A DNA stretch of 64,000 bases from Algoriphagus sp. Y33. GTDB lineage: Bacteria > Bacteroidota > Bacteroidia > Cytophagales > Cyclobacteriaceae. The stretch spans positions 186,001-250,000 of the forward strand of contig NZ_CP061947.1 of assembly GCF_014838715.1 (NCBI RefSeq), given 5' to 3'. This document shows positions 27,493 through 40,142 of this stretch, piece by piece; position 1 is the first letter of the stretch, and each line of letters opens with the position of its first letter. The notes beneath the pieces are model-generated. The model ran no database searches, was not told the origin of the DNA, and saw only the letters and a list, made by a program, of their open reading frames with translations. A program made the position numbers and the translations under genes.

Positions 27493-30400
27493 ATGAAAGA
27501 AAATCTTACCATTACATGGTATAGATGCATTTTGATGCATCTATACCATGTCAGAAATTGTTTAGTGTTATTCCTGATTTTATTGGGAGGAACACAAAGT
27601 TTTGCACAGACCCAGATTACCGGCGTTGTCAAGGAAGAAGGCGGTGATATATTACCGGGAGTAAATATCGTTGAAAAGGGCACTTCCAATGGTGTGGTCT
27701 CGGATATTGATGGAAGTTATTCCATTACTGTAGGCGAGTCCGCCGTTTTAATATTTAGTTTTATTGGCTATACTCCCCACGAGGTAGAAGTAGGAAATCA
27801 ATCTGTTCTCAACATTGAATTGGCTCCTGATATGACTCAATTGGGAGAAGTGATAGTGGTAGGCTATGGGGAGCAAAGAAAGGAGACATTGACCGGCTCT
27901 GTTGCCAATATACAAGGTGAGGAACTGGCAAGAAGTCCCAATGCCAATGTATCAAATTCACTGGCGGGCAGGTTGCCTGGACTTACAATCAGCCAGAGAT
28001 CAGGAGAACCTGGAAGAGACGATCCCAACATATTGATACGGGGCAACGGGACTTTTGGTGATAATAGCCCACTGATTATTATTGACGGAGTGCCAAGGAG
28101 TCAATTGGGACGCCTAAACCCGGAAGATATTGAAAGTATATCTGTTTTGAAGGACGCCTCGGCAGCCATTTACGGAGCACGCGCTGCCAACGGTGTGATT
28201 TTGGTGACTACCAAAGCCGGTAAAAAAGGAAAGCCTGTCTTTAACTTCACGATGAATCAATCATTTCTGCAGCCAACGAAAATCCTGGATATGCTTGATG
28301 CAGCAGAATTTGCGCAGGTGTATAATGAGGGGGCATGGTATAGGGCAGGAAGACCCGAAACAGACTGGACAGCACCTTTCAGTCAAGATGCCATCCAAAA
28401 ATATGCAGATGGATCAGATCCTGTAAGGTATCCGAATACCAATTGGGTGGATGAAGCTGTAAAACCCTTTTCAACCCAACAAAGGATTAATTTGTCCGCA
28501 AGGGGAGGCTCGGATGATGTCAATTATTTCCTCTCTTTTGGGACAATGAGCCAAAATGGAAATCTGGTAAATGATCCAACTGAGTATAGGCAGTATAATA
28601 TGAGGGTCAATGTAAATGTAAACCTGACCGACAATCTTACAATAGGAGCAAATCTCTCTGCGATGCTGAATGACCAGAACTTTGGTTCTGTCGCTACCGA
28701 TGAAGAAAGTTGGGTGAACTTCAAAAATATTTACCAAGCAAACCCAACTTTGGTAGCTCAGTATCCAAACGGCTTATACGGTCCGGGTAGATTGGGTGAG
28801 AATCCTCTTCTGATGGATCAGAGAGGTTATTTTACCAGAGAGAGCTCACCTATTTTCACATCCTTTACAGCTTCATACAAAATCCCGTTTGTGGAAGGGC
28901 TAAAGGTAGATGCCAGTTTTAATTATGATATAAACAATCAGGTGCAAAGAAGGTGGAGAACACCTTATACATTCCATGAATTCAATACTGTGACGGAAGA
29001 GTACGACCTGCGTCAGGGTACGGGGGTGACAGCTCCCGAATTGTCCCAAACCAATACCAAGTGGACAACCAAGCTGTATAATATCCGGTTGAATTATTCA
29101 AAAACCATCGGGAAACATTACCTGGCAGGTTTGCTGGGCACTGAACAACAGGAGAACAATGAGAATTGGGTGTACGCCTTCCGAAGAAATTTTGTCAGCT
29201 CGGCAATCGACCAAATAGATGCCGGCAGTAGTGATACCAATGACATGAACACCGGAGGGTCCACGCGAATCGGTGGATATAACAACTATTTTGGACGTCT
29301 TAATTACGATTTTGACGGAAAGTATTTGTTGGAATTTTTGTTTCGCTACGATGGATCCCAGAAGTTTCCGAAAGAAAGCCGGTATGGCTTTTTCCCGGGC
29401 GTTTCTGCAGGCTGGAGGTTATCAGAGGAGCCATTTATGGCTAATTTGGATTTTGTCAACCAGTTGAAAATTAGAGGGTCTTACGGTAAAATAGGGAATG
29501 ATTTTGTCGATGCCTATCAGCATCTTCAGGCCTTCACTTTTGGCAACAACTATTACTTTGGAGGGAATGTGTCTCCGGGTGTGACTCCTGGCGTATTGCC
29601 TAATCCAAACATTACCTGGGAAACTAGCGAAAAAATTGACTTAGGTCTGGAGGGTGTATTCTGGCAGGGTGGTTTGGGCTTTGAATTTATTGTTTTCAAC
29701 GAACAGCGATCCGATATACTCGCCACAAGAAACGTGTCGGTAAGCAATGTATATGGCTACCCCGGATTACCTGATGAAAATATTGGAAGGGTAAGGAACA
29801 AAGGATTTGAGCTGTTACTCAATCATAAAAGATCGCTGGGTGAACTTGATTACAGAATTGCTGGAAATGTAGCTTTTGCCAGAAGTGAAATCCAGTTTAT
29901 GGACGAGGTGCCCAATGCTGTAGCTGATAGGAACCTAACAGGTCATCCCGTTGGAGCCGCCTTATATTACCAAGCTGATGGGATATTCAATACCCAGGAA
30001 GAATTGGATAGCTACCCCCATATTTCCAATGCTCAGGTGGGTGACGTGAAAATAATAGACAGGAATAATGATGGCGAAATCAATGGCGATGATCAGTTCA
30101 GGTTCGATTACACCGCTACTCCTGAGTATGTATTTGGCTTAAACTTCGATTTTACTTATAGGAATTTTGACCTGAACGTGTTCTTCCAAGGGCAGACCAA
30201 TGTGTACAATTATGATGACAGTTATCCTGACTTGGGCAATTCCGCATTTGATAATGCCACAGTAGAACGCGCCACTGACCGATGGACTGTAGACAATCCT
30301 GACGGTACCAAGCCAAGAGCCGATGCAATCCAACCGGGGGCAAACACCATGTGGTTGTTTGATGCTACTTTCGTCCGATTGAAAAATGTGGAATTGGGCT

Positions 30401-30582
30401 ATTCCCTTCCTAATAACTTCATCTCTAGAATCGGCTTAACTGATGCCCGATTTTATGTAAGTGGATTCAATGTGCTTACCTGGTCCAAAGAGATCAAATG
30501 GGCAGATCCTGAAGCCAGTGGAGGGTTCCTGTACTACCCACAGCTACGAACGATGAATATTGGTCTGAATGTTAAATTTTAA
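27493..30582 (+). CDS. SusC/RagA-family TonB-linked outer-membrane protein, locus 1 (1029 aa)
   Basis: Outer-membrane glycan importer of the SusC type. After an N-terminal export segment (CLVLFLILLGGTQSFAQ) come a carboxypeptidase-like domain (ITGVVKEEGGDILPGVNIVE), the TonB-box-like stretch, and the plug with the SusC signature SVLKDASAAIYGARAANGVI. The barrel ends NIGLNVKF. It pairs with the SusD gene 11 bases downstream. The first coding bases contain a perfect 16-bp hairpin (27515-27550), which is unusual inside a gene start. Directly upstream is the leader motif shared with other genes of the region. Likely substrate: a fucosylated glycan, from the neighbouring GH95. Confidence 0.93.
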   Translation: MKENLTITWYRCILMHLYHVRNCLVLFLILLGGTQSFAQTQITGVVKEEGGDILPGVNIVEKGTSNGVVSDIDGSYSITVGESAVLIFSFIGYTPHEVEVGNQSVLNIELAPDMTQLGEVIVVGYGEQRKETLTGSVANIQGEELARSPNANVSNSLAGRLPGLTISQRSGEPGRDDPNILIRGNGTFGDNSPLIIIDGVPRSQLGRLNPEDIESISVLKDASAAIYGARAANGVILVTTKAGKKGKPVFNFTMNQSFLQPTKILDMLDAAEFAQVYNEGAWYRAGRPETDWTAPFSQDAIQKYADGSDPVRYPNTNWVDEAVKPFSTQQRINLSARGGSDDVNYFLSFGTMSQNGNLVNDPTEYRQYNMRVNVNVNLTDNLTIGANLSAMLNDQNFGSVATDEESWVNFKNIYQANPTLVAQYPNGLYGPGRLGENPLLMDQRGYFTRESSPIFTSFTASYKIPFVEGLKVDASFNYDINNQVQRRWRTPYTFHEFNTVTEEYDLRQGTGVTAPELSQTNTKWTTKLYNIRLNYSKTIGKHYLAGLLGTEQQENNENWVYAFRRNFVSSAIDQIDAGSSDTNDMNTGGSTRIGGYNNYFGRLNYDFDGKYLLEFLFRYDGSQKFPKESRYGFFPGVSAGWRLSEEPFMANLDFVNQLKIRGSYGKIGNDFVDAYQHLQAFTFGNNYYFGGNVSPGVTPGVLPNPNITWETSEKIDLGLEGVFWQGGLGFEFIVFNEQRSDILATRNVSVSNVYGYPGLPDENIGRVRNKGFELLLNHKRSLGELDYRIAGNVAFARSEIQFMDEVPNAVADRNLTGHPVGAALYYQADGIFNTQEELDSYPHISNAQVGDVKIIDRNNDGEINGDDQFRFDYTATPEYVFGLNFDFTYRNFDLNVFFQGQTNVYNYDDSYPDLGNSAFDNATVERATDRWTVDNPDGTKPRADAIQPGANTMWLFDATFVRLKNVELGYSLPNNFISRIGLTDARFYVSGFNVLTWSKEIKWADPEASGGFLYYPQLRTMNIGLNVKF
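27515..27550 (+). promoter_or_regulatory. Perfect 16-bp hairpin in the SusC 5' coding region
   Basis: CATGGTATAGATGCAT, loop TTTG, ATGCATCTATACCATG. The stem lies at codons 8-20 of the SusC gene. It can be translated on both strands to similar peptides (WYRCI.MHLYHV) because of the symmetry. It could act on translation or mRNA stability of the SusC/SusD operon. Confidence 0.6.
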
Positions 30583-30593
30583 GCTAAGCTAAA

Positions 30594-32285
30594 ATGAAAA
30601 AGATATTAATTTACTTACTCATGCTGAATGCGCTTGTTGGATGTTCTGATGATATTCTGGATGTGCAACCGCAGGATAGAGTGTCTGAAGATGCTGTCTG
30701 GGGGGATGAAAATCTAATAAGAGCATATCACACGTCCCTTTATAATGGAATTCTTCATGGATTTAAGATTCATATGCTTTCCAAGGCTACAGATGAAGCC
30801 TATTGTGCGATCAACTGGGACATTGGAATTATCCCTACCGGCACTCTAAGAGCTGATAATGTGGGTGGCGTGGCAGATACCCATTGGACCGGTGGAGGAG
30901 GATTGTATTATTGGAATACCGGATATCAATACATCAGGAGGATCAATATATTTCTGGATAAAATGGCCGATCCGGAAATTCAGGTGGCAGAGAAGGAAAA
31001 ACTGGTGGCAGAAGCACACTTCTTACGTGCATACATCCACTTTTTACTTATGGAAAGATTCGGGGATGTACCCATCGTGACCCAAAGTTATGAGCTTGGT
31101 GCTGATCATACCTTCGTCAGAAGCACACTAGAAGAGTGTGTAGCCTTTATTGAAAGTGAACTCACTAGCGCAATTCCTGACTTAGAGACACGTTATGCTG
31201 CTTCAGATGCCAATTTTGGGAGAGCTACCCGGCATGCTGCGCAAGCTTTGCTTTCCCGTGTGCTGTTGTATGCTGCTTCCCCACTTTTCAATGAGTCGGG
31301 TGATCAGGGTAAATGGCAAAAGGCGGCTGATGCAGCAGAGGCATTGCTCGACGCCGGCTATGAGCTGCACCCTGATTATACCAGTCTTTTCAATCAACCT
31401 ACAGGAACAGCAAACAATGAGTTGATATTTGTAAGGCCATTTTCTTCTAGCCCGGGCAGTTTTCATTCTGCGCCCATGGATAATCTTAACAGACGTTACG
31501 GCGCCTATGGCGGTTGGTGGGCGAGCAATGGACCATCCCAAAATCTGGTCGACGATTATGATATGATCAACGGTGAGCCGGCTTTTATCTATCCTAACGG
31601 CGAGAAGACGATTAATCCTGCCTCTGGATACAATCCTCAAGATCCTTATGCAAATAGAGATCCTCGTTTTGATGCGACTGTTATCCATGACGGTTCTACT
31701 TATCATGGAGATACTTTTGAAATGTGGGTAGCTCCGGATGGAGAGTCATGGGGCTTTGACTCCTATAGACAAAGTGGTGATAATCCAAGATCAAATTATG
31801 TTCTTAAAAAGTTTATGCCGGATGAAAGTGTTCCTTTAAGCTGGCAACAGCCATACACCAATCCATGGATTATATTCCGTTTGGGTGAAATTTACCTGAA
31901 CTACGCTGAAGCAAAATTTGAATTGGGAGATGAAGCTACCTGTAGGGAATATCTTTCTAAAGTAAGAGCAAGGGTAAATATGCCTCCGATTCCTGATTCG
32001 GTCACCGGCGAGGAGTTAAGAAGAAGATTATATAATGAACGCAGAATTGAGCTGGCGTTTGAGGAGCATCGCTATTGGGATGTAAGGCGATGGAGAATAG
32101 CTGAATCGGTTGAGAATGAACCAATATATGGTATGGATATTATCAGAAATCCGACAACAGGGGATAAAACCTATTCTCGCATTCAGCTTCTTGCACGACA
32201 ATTTGAAGAGAAGATGTATTTATTGCCCATCGACCAAAATGAAGTTTTGAGAAATGAGGGAATAGAACAAAACCCTGGGTATTAA
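30594..32285 (+). CDS. SusD/RagB-family surface lipoprotein, locus 1 (563 aa)
   Basis: Partner of the preceding SusC; binds glycan at the cell surface and acts as a lid. The lipoprotein signal ends in LVGC (Cys16 or so), followed by DDILDVQPQDRVSEDAVWGD. The helical TPR-like SusD region (EKEKLVAEAHFLRAYIHFLL) and the C-terminal SusD block (LYNERRIELAFEEHRYWDVRRW) are clear. Length is normal. It is followed by an 11-bp hairpin at 32298-32329 before the fucosidase gene. Confidence 0.93.
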   Translation: MKKILIYLLMLNALVGCSDDILDVQPQDRVSEDAVWGDENLIRAYHTSLYNGILHGFKIHMLSKATDEAYCAINWDIGIIPTGTLRADNVGGVADTHWTGGGGLYYWNTGYQYIRRINIFLDKMADPEIQVAEKEKLVAEAHFLRAYIHFLLMERFGDVPIVTQSYELGADHTFVRSTLEECVAFIESELTSAIPDLETRYAASDANFGRATRHAAQALLSRVLLYAASPLFNESGDQGKWQKAADAAEALLDAGYELHPDYTSLFNQPTGTANNELIFVRPFSSSPGSFHSAPMDNLNRRYGAYGGWWASNGPSQNLVDDYDMINGEPAFIYPNGEKTINPASGYNPQDPYANRDPRFDATVIHDGSTYHGDTFEMWVAPDGESWGFDSYRQSGDNPRSNYVLKKFMPDESVPLSWQQPYTNPWIIFRLGEIYLNYAEAKFELGDEATCREYLSKVRARVNMPPIPDSVTGEELRRRLYNERRIELAFEEHRYWDVRRWRIAESVENEPIYGMDIIRNPTTGDKTYSRIQLLARQFEEKMYLLPIDQNEVLRNEGIEQNPGY

Positions 32286-32297
32286 GTAACCCAATTT

Positions 32298-32329
32298 CAC
32301 CGGTGGCCAGACAGATTCGGTCACCGGTG
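32298..32329 (+). terminator. Hairpin between SusD and fucosidase genes
   Basis: Arms CACCGGTGGCC and GGTCACCGGTG pair at 10 of 11 positions around a 10-base loop. There is no T-tract. It may be a partial terminator or processing site that lowers expression of the enzyme genes relative to SusC/SusD. Confidence 0.45.
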
Positions 32330-32424
32330 CTACTCTATAAATTTGACTATCTTACCTATCAGTTGCATGACTTTGAAAGCATACTAAGTCTGTGGCTGAT
32401 TTATTTTGATCAAAACGACAATTA

Positions 32425-34878
32425 ATGAACAAGTTTTTTACAATTCTATTTATATCCCTGACTAGTATAGGATATGCACAAAATGATCTGAAGCTGTGGT
32501 ATAAGCAACCTGCCGGGGAAGTCTGGACAGATGCGTTGCCCATAGGAAATGGAAGACTTGGTGCGATGGTCTATGGAAACGTGGATCAGGAGATCATCCG
32601 GCTAAATGAGCATACCGTGTGGTCAGGGGGGCCAAACAGAAATGACAATCCTGATGCATTGGATGCTTTGCCGGAAATCCGAAAACTCATTTTTGAAGGC
32701 AAGCAAAAAGAAGCTGAGTTACTCGCTGCCAAAACCATACAAAGCAAGAAATCCCACGGGCAAAAGTTTCAGCCTGTAGGAAATCTGCTCATTGACTTTT
32801 CAGGTCATACTGACTTCACGGATTATCGAAGGGAACTTGATATAGAGCAGGCTATTTCCAAAGTGAGCTATGTAGTAGATGGGGTCACCTACACCAGAGA
32901 GGCGATTGCTTCTCTTGCTGATCAGGTCATTGCTGTTCGACTGACAGCAAGTGAGCCGGGAAAAATTTCGTTCAGTTCCTCCCTGACCACTCCACAGCCC
33001 AATGCCACAATCAGCAATAACGGAGACAAGAATCTGATACTGACCGGAACCACTACAGACCATGAAGGAGTGACCGGACAGGTCAAATTCACAGCATTGG
33101 CCCAGATCAAGACCAAAGGAGGAGCAATAGCTGCTGAAGGCAATGCACTGGTGGTAAGCGGTGCCGATGAAGCAACTATTTATATTTCTATTGCCACCAA
33201 TTTCAACAATTACAAGGACCTGAGTGGAGACGATGCTGCCCGTGCAGAAGCCTTTTTGGAACAAGGATCTGCCCATTCATTTCCTGAGCTGTTGAAGACC
33301 CATTTGACAGAATACCAAAACTATTTCAATAGGGTAAGTTTAGATTTGGGAAACTCGGAAGCTGACCAACTTCCTACGGATGTCCGGTTAAAGAATTTCA
33401 GAACCGGCAATGATCCTCAGCTGGTTACCCTTTACTACCAGTATGGACGATACTTATTGATATCTTCATCTCAGCCTGGAGGACAGCCTGCCAATCTACA
33501 GGGAATCTGGAATCATGAAATGTCTCCTCCATGGGACAGCAAGTATACCATCAACATCAATGCGCAGATGAATTATTGGCCTGCGGAAAAAGCGAATCTG
33601 GCAGAACTCCATGAGCCATTTTTGAAGATGGTTGGCGAAATGGCGGAGGCGGGAGAAGAAACTGCCAAAGTCATGTATGGTGCCCGCGGCTGGATGGCTC
33701 ACCACAATACGGATATATGGAGAATCACCGGACCTGTGGATGCGATATTCTGGGGAATTTGGAGTGGAGGAGGAGCCTGGACCAGCCAGCATCTCTGGGA
33801 ACATTTTCTCTATTCCGGAGACATGGATTACCTAGAGTCAATCTACCCGGTATTAAAGGGAGCGGCGACCTTCTATGTGGATTTCCTTGTAGAGCATCCG
33901 AACAATAAGTGGTTGGTGGTGAACCCCGGAACATCACCTGAAAATGCACCCCAAGCCCATGGCGGATCTTCTTTGGACGCAGGGACTACCATGGACAATC
34001 AATTGGTATTCGATGCGTTCAGCACGGTGATCCATGCGGCAAAATTACTGGATATAAAAGACGCATTTACGGATACACTGCGAATGATGCGTGATCGCTT
34101 ACCTCCGATGCATATCGGAAAACACGGACAGCTTCAGGAGTGGTTGGAAGATATTGATGATCCGAATGATCACCATCGCCACATTTCACACTTGTATGGT
34201 TTGTTTCCTTCCAATCAGATTTCTCCGTACAGAACTCCTGAATTGGCATTTGCGTCAGAAAACACATTAATCCAGCGCGGTGATGTGTCCACGGGATGGA
34301 GCATGGGCTGGAAGGTCAATTGGTGGGCAAGGATGCTGGACGGAAACCATGCCTACAAATTGATTCAGAACCAACTGTCTCCGGTGGGAACAAATCAGGG
34401 CGGAGGGGGATCTTACAATAACCTCTTTGATGCGCATCCACCGTTCCAGATTGATGGAAATTTCGGCTGTACTTCCGGAATCACCGAAATGCTGGTACAG
34501 AGTGCCAATGGAGAAATCCATCTGCTTCCGGCTTTACCGGATGTTTGGGCAGGGGGAAGTATTACAGGAATCCGTGCCAGAGGTGGTTTTGAGATAGTAG
34601 AGCTCAAATGGAAAGATGGGGAAATTGAGAAAGTAGTGATTAAATCAACTATTGGTGGAAATCTTAGACTGCGTGCACCGAATGGACTGAGAGCTGCCGA
34701 CGGTGAGACACCTCAAGTCGCAAAAGGTGAAAATCCAAACCAGTTCTACTTTATTCCCGAGACTTCCGAACCTATCGTATCCGATGAGGCGGCAATACAA
34801 CTTCCAGAGCTCAGAGAAACGGTTTTGTATGATCTTTCTACCTCAGCAGGAGAACTTATCACGTTACAGGGAAACTAG
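32425..34878 (+). CDS. GH95-family alpha-L-fucosidase (817 aa)
   Basis: Exported glycoside hydrolase that removes alpha-1,2-linked L-fucose (or L-galactose) from glycans. Signal peptide at the start ([19 protein letters not shown]). The GH95 N-terminal beta domain begins [20 protein letters not shown] and [12 protein letters not shown]. The catalytic (alpha/alpha)6 barrel has [15 protein letters not shown] (catalytic Asn pair region) and [17 protein letters not shown] (the Asp of the DGNFG motif). Length ~800 is usual for the family. It is the strongest clue to the substrate of this locus. Confidence 0.92.
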   Translation: MNKFFTILFISLTSIGYAQNDLKLWYKQPAGEVWTDALPIGNGRLGAMVYGNVDQEIIRLNEHTVWSGGPNRNDNPDALDALPEIRKLIFEGKQKEAELLAAKTIQSKKSHGQKFQPVGNLLIDFSGHTDFTDYRRELDIEQAISKVSYVVDGVTYTREAIASLADQVIAVRLTASEPGKISFSSSLTTPQPNATISNNGDKNLILTGTTTDHEGVTGQVKFTALAQIKTKGGAIAAEGNALVVSGADEATIYISIATNFNNYKDLSGDDAARAEAFLEQGSAHSFPELLKTHLTEYQNYFNRVSLDLGNSEADQLPTDVRLKNFRTGNDPQLVTLYYQYGRYLLISSSQPGGQPANLQGIWNHEMSPPWDSKYTININAQMNYWPAEKANLAELHEPFLKMVGEMAEAGEETAKVMYGARGWMAHHNTDIWRITGPVDAIFWGIWSGGGAWTSQHLWEHFLYSGDMDYLESIYPVLKGAATFYVDFLVEHPNNKWLVVNPGTSPENAPQAHGGSSLDAGTTMDNQLVFDAFSTVIHAAKLLDIKDAFTDTLRMMRDRLPPMHIGKHGQLQEWLEDIDDPNDHHRHISHLYGLFPSNQISPYRTPELAFASENTLIQRGDVSTGWSMGWKVNWWARMLDGNHAYKLIQNQLSPVGTNQGGGGSYNNLFDAHPPFQIDGNFGCTSGITEMLVQSANGEIHLLPALPDVWAGGSITGIRARGGFEIVELKWKDGEIEKVVIKSTIGGNLRLRAPNGLRAADGETPQVAKGENPNQFYFIPETSEPIVSDEAAIQLPELRETVLYDLSTSAGELITLQGN

Positions 34879-34907
34879 GATGGGGGAATTGCAGATTTTA
34901 TTAACAC

Positions 34908-35867
34908 ATGAATAACTTCAGTTCATTAGGTTTTAGATTAATCATGGGGTTGCTGGTATGGAGCATTGCGTCTTTTCCACCTTTCAACCCGAAGTTATTG
35001 GCTCAGGAAAAAAGAGTTTCCAAGGCATTGATAGTTGATGGCTTTAGCAATCACGATTGGAAGCAAACTTCTGCGGTCATAAAATGGCTATTGGAAGGGA
35101 GTGGAAGATTTGACGTAGAAGTATCCACCGTTCCTTTAGACAGCACAGAGCGAAAATTATGGGACCCTGATTTCGGAGGGTATGATGTGGTGATCCAGAA
35201 TACCAACAATATTCATGACCTGGGATTGAATTGGCCGACCCCTGCACAAGAAAAACTGGAGGAATATGTGAAAAACGGTGGGGGGCTGTACATCCTTCAT
35301 TCTGCAAACAATGCATTTCCACAATGGAGTGAGTATGACAAAATGATTGGCCTTGGATGGAGAGCAGCCGAAATGGGTGTAGCTCTGGAAGTGGATTCTC
35401 TGATGAATTTGGTGAGGTATGAACGCGGTGAAGGAAAAGGAACAAGTCATGGTGATCGTTTTGATGCGCTCATTCAGGTAATGAATACCCATCCGATTAA
35501 TCAGGGATACCCGAGCTCATGGAAAACGGCAAATACAGAAGTGTATAGCTTTCCAAGAGGGAATGCAGAAAATATTACGGTGCTGTCCTGTGCCTATGAC
35601 AGCACGGATACCAAAAGAATTTGGCCGGTAGAATGGGTGGTAGCCTACGGCAAAGGAAAAGTATACAATTCAAGTATGGGACACCTTTGGCATGGGGAAA
35701 CCTATCCTGAGGCGTATCGGTGTGCCGGTTTCCAAACCACCGTGATCAGAGCAGCGGAATGGTTGGCTACCGGTCAAGTAACCTATTCCATACCTGCTGA
35801 TTTTCCCAATGGGGAAAATACCAGTTTAAGACCAATCGAAGATTTTACCACAATTGATTATGACTAA
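34908..35867 (+). CDS. ThuA-like domain protein (319 aa)
   Basis: Exported protein with an N-terminal hydrophobic segment (LIMGLLVWSIASFPPF) and a ThuA-type class-I-glutamine-amidotransferase-like fold: ALIVDGFSNHDWKQTSAVIK, YDVVIQNTNN, VKNGGGLYILHSANNAFPQW, and YGKGKVYNSSMGHLWHG near the end. ThuA-like proteins are common in Bacteroidota polysaccharide loci, sometimes as isomerase- or hydrolase-type accessory enzymes; the reaction is unknown here. It follows the GH95 gene by 29 bases. Confidence 0.85.
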   Translation: MNNFSSLGFRLIMGLLVWSIASFPPFNPKLLAQEKRVSKALIVDGFSNHDWKQTSAVIKWLLEGSGRFDVEVSTVPLDSTERKLWDPDFGGYDVVIQNTNNIHDLGLNWPTPAQEKLEEYVKNGGGLYILHSANNAFPQWSEYDKMIGLGWRAAEMGVALEVDSLMNLVRYERGEGKGTSHGDRFDALIQVMNTHPINQGYPSSWKTANTEVYSFPRGNAENITVLSCAYDSTDTKRIWPVEWVVAYGKGKVYNSSMGHLWHGETYPEAYRCAGFQTTVIRAAEWLATGQVTYSIPADFPNGENTSLRPIEDFTTIDYD

Positions 35868-36051
35868 CTATCGAAGAACGTATGATGAACTGGCCCCAGC
35901 TCATCTAATATGGCTTGAATTGCCTATCTTTTCTCTAAGGATAGCTATTTACGCAGGTAGCTTTCTTTTTCCGGTTTTTTTTGATGGACAGACTGTACAT
36001 GCTTAATGGGTTTTTGCCCGTTAATTGATTGGCTATCCAAAACTTTATCAG

Positions 36052-38007
<1,956 letters not shown>

Positions 38008-38085
38008 TATTTTAGAATCAACATGTTCGGTTACGATAAACCCTCCCAAAGTTGAAACATGTTAAAATAAGAACAAAATAATAGT

Positions 38086-38910
38086 ATGGATTTACACTTA
38101 TCTAATAAGATCGTGTTAGTAGTAGGCGGAGCCGGTAAAAAGGGCAGCATTGGCGAAATTATCGTACGGCATATTGTATCGGAAGGAGCGATACCTGTAA
38201 TCATCGATAGGAATAGCCGGGGATATGCGGTTCAGAAAGAACTTCAAAATAGCGGAGTTGATGCACTTTTTATTGAGGCGGATGTCACCGATCCGGATAC
38301 CTGCAAAACTGCTGTGGAAGCCGTTATTTCGAAATATAACCGAATTGATATTCTCATCAACAATGTAGGTATTAATGACGGGACAAGTCTGGAAAGTTCT
38401 TATCAAGAGTTTATGGATTCCATACGGCTTAATCTTGCGAGTTACTTCTTGATGACAAAATTAGCACTCCCGAAATTGAAAGAGTCTAAAGGGAATATTA
38501 TCAATATCGGATCCAAGGTGGCTCTTACAGGGCAGGGGGGCACATCAGGCTATGCTGCCGCCAAGGGAGGAGTTCTGGCACTTACCAGAGAGTGGGCGGT
38601 GGATTTGATTGGGTTTGGGATTCGGGTAAATGCTGTTGTCATTGCAGAAAGCGAAACACCTGCTTACCAAGACTGGCTGGATACTTTTCCCGATCCGCAG
38701 GGAGTAAAGGAGCAGATCGTCTCGAAAATTCCTTTAGGCAAAAGAATGACGAGCCCGGAAGAAATAGCCAACTCCGTGTTATTCCTTGCCTCGGACTGCT
38801 CATCCCATACCACAGGTCAGTTTGTTTTTATAGACGGTGGCTATGTCCATTTGGACAGAAAGCTTGTCCACGATGAGGTTAGAGTCATCAATGGAGTAGC
38901 CGAAAAGTAA
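38086..38910 (+). CDS. Short-chain dehydrogenase/reductase (274 aa)
   Basis: Cytoplasmic NAD(P)-dependent SDR. N-terminal dinucleotide site (VVGGAGKKGSIGE), NNVG motif (ILINNVGINDG), and catalytic Ser and Tyr-x3-Lys (INIGSKVALTGQGGTSGYAAAKGG). With the dehydrogenase downstream it probably acts in oxidation of a sugar such as L-fucose or a related deoxyhexose released by the fucosidase; this is inferred from context. A small hairpin follows at 38923-38944. Confidence 0.9.
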   Translation: MDLHLSNKIVLVVGGAGKKGSIGEIIVRHIVSEGAIPVIIDRNSRGYAVQKELQNSGVDALFIEADVTDPDTCKTAVEAVISKYNRIDILINNVGINDGTSLESSYQEFMDSIRLNLASYFLMTKLALPKLKESKGNIINIGSKVALTGQGGTSGYAAAKGGVLALTREWAVDLIGFGIRVNAVVIAESETPAYQDWLDTFPDPQGVKEQIVSKIPLGKRMTSPEEIANSVLFLASDCSSHTTGQFVFIDGGYVHLDRKLVHDEVRVINGVAEK

Positions 38911-38922
38911 CTGATCTCAGCA

Positions 38923-38944
38923 TTGCTTTTTTGAAGAAAAGCAA
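38923..38944 (+). terminator. Small hairpin after the SDR gene
   Basis: TTGCTTTT, loop TTGAAG, AAAAGCAA: an 8-bp stem 12 bases after the SDR stop. Possible weak terminator. Confidence 0.35.
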
Positions 38945-39016
38945 ACTGATTGCCTACAAATCACTTTGCCCTTCGAGAATCATTAAAAACACAACTAAAA
39001 TAATAAGTATAATCTG

Positions 39017-40036
39017 ATGAAATCACTGATATTAAAAGAGCCCGGTAAGTGGGAGATAAAGGAAACAACGGTAGAGGGGGATTTACAGGAGGATGAGGTA
39101 CTTCTTAAAGTCCATAGGATTGGCATTTGCGGAACGGACATGCATGCATTTCGGGGCAAACAACCATTTTTCTCCTATCCAAGAATATTGGGACATGAGC
39201 TTGGACTGGAAGTTATTGAAATTGGCAGCAAGGTATCCCAGGTGAAAGTAGGGGATAAATGTGCCCTTGAGCCCTATTTTAATTTCAAAGAAGATCAGGC
39301 CGTGAAACTGGGTAAAACAAACTGCGGAGAATTTATTTCTGTGTTCGGAGTGCATCAGGATGGAGGTATGCGCGAGTTTATCAAAGTGCCTGCCCGGTAT
39401 CTCCATACCTCAACAAAACTTACCTACGATCAATTGGCTCTGATTGAACCGTTGGGAATAGGGTTTCATGCGGTGAGCAGGGCGTCTATCCAGCCTGAAG
39501 ACAAGGTCTTGGTGATAGGAGCCGGTCCCATAGGTTTGGCTACCATGCAATTCGCCACGATCAGGAATGCTAAAGTAGTAGCTTTGGATATCAATGAAGA
39601 TAGACTTCAGTTCTGTTTGCAGAATTTGGATCTTGTAGGCACTGTAAATGCCACCTCCGATACTGTGAAGGAACAACTTAGGGAGCTTTTTGATGGGGAT
39701 TTGCCTACAGTGGTAATGGATGCTACCGGAAATGAGTACTCTATGAAAAACACGTTGGACTATGTGGCTTTCGGTGGAAGAATTGTTTTTATCGGACTTT
39801 ACCAAGGCGATTTTACATTTTTTGATCCCCTGTTTCACAGAAAGGAAATCACGCTTCTTGCCAGCAGAAACGCATTGGGAGCAGACTTCGAAGAGATTAT
39901 TTCCTTGATGGAAGCAGGCAAGGTTGCTACCGACCACTGGATTTCACATCGTGTGCCTTTTGGGGAGTTGCCAATGCGTTTTGAATCACTGCTCCAGCCT
40001 GAATCAAAGGTGATCAAAGCTATAGTGGAGTTGTAA
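39017..40036 (+). CDS. Zinc-type MDR alcohol/sugar dehydrogenase (339 aa)
   Basis: Medium-chain dehydrogenase with catalytic-zinc residues in GICGTDMH and GHELG and the Rossmann motif VIGAGPIGLA. In family members with a structural zinc, the segment after KCALEPY has four closely spaced Cys; here it reads FNFKEDQAVKLGKTNCGE and keeps only one of them, so the structural zinc is probably absent. Likely a sugar-alcohol or sugar-acid dehydrogenase acting with the SDR in catabolism of the released monosaccharide. The exact substrate is unknown. Confidence 0.88.
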   Translation: MKSLILKEPGKWEIKETTVEGDLQEDEVLLKVHRIGICGTDMHAFRGKQPFFSYPRILGHELGLEVIEIGSKVSQVKVGDKCALEPYFNFKEDQAVKLGKTNCGEFISVFGVHQDGGMREFIKVPARYLHTSTKLTYDQLALIEPLGIGFHAVSRASIQPEDKVLVIGAGPIGLATMQFATIRNAKVVALDINEDRLQFCLQNLDLVGTVNATSDTVKEQLRELFDGDLPTVVMDATGNEYSMKNTLDYVAFGGRIVFIGLYQGDFTFFDPLFHRKEITLLASRNALGADFEEIISLMEAGKVATDHWISHRVPFGELPMRFESLLQPESKVIKAIVEL

Positions 40037-40123
40037 CCATTTTGTATTAATTGTAGGACTGTTAAGTTGATATTGTCAAATAGAAACGTCTTTAAGCGTT
40101 TACTTCTAGAAAATAAAGTAACT

Positions 40124-40142
40124 GTTAATAACCTATAAACCT
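40124..40142 (+). promoter_or_regulatory. Leader motif GTTAATAACCTATAAACCT before the start codon
   Basis: A near-identical copy of the leader at 36052-36072, immediately before the ATG of the flavoprotein gene. Confidence 0.5.

Noticed and set aside
27471..27689. Antisense frame over the SusC start
   Set aside because: It exists only because the 16-bp hairpin is symmetric and so reads similarly on both strands.
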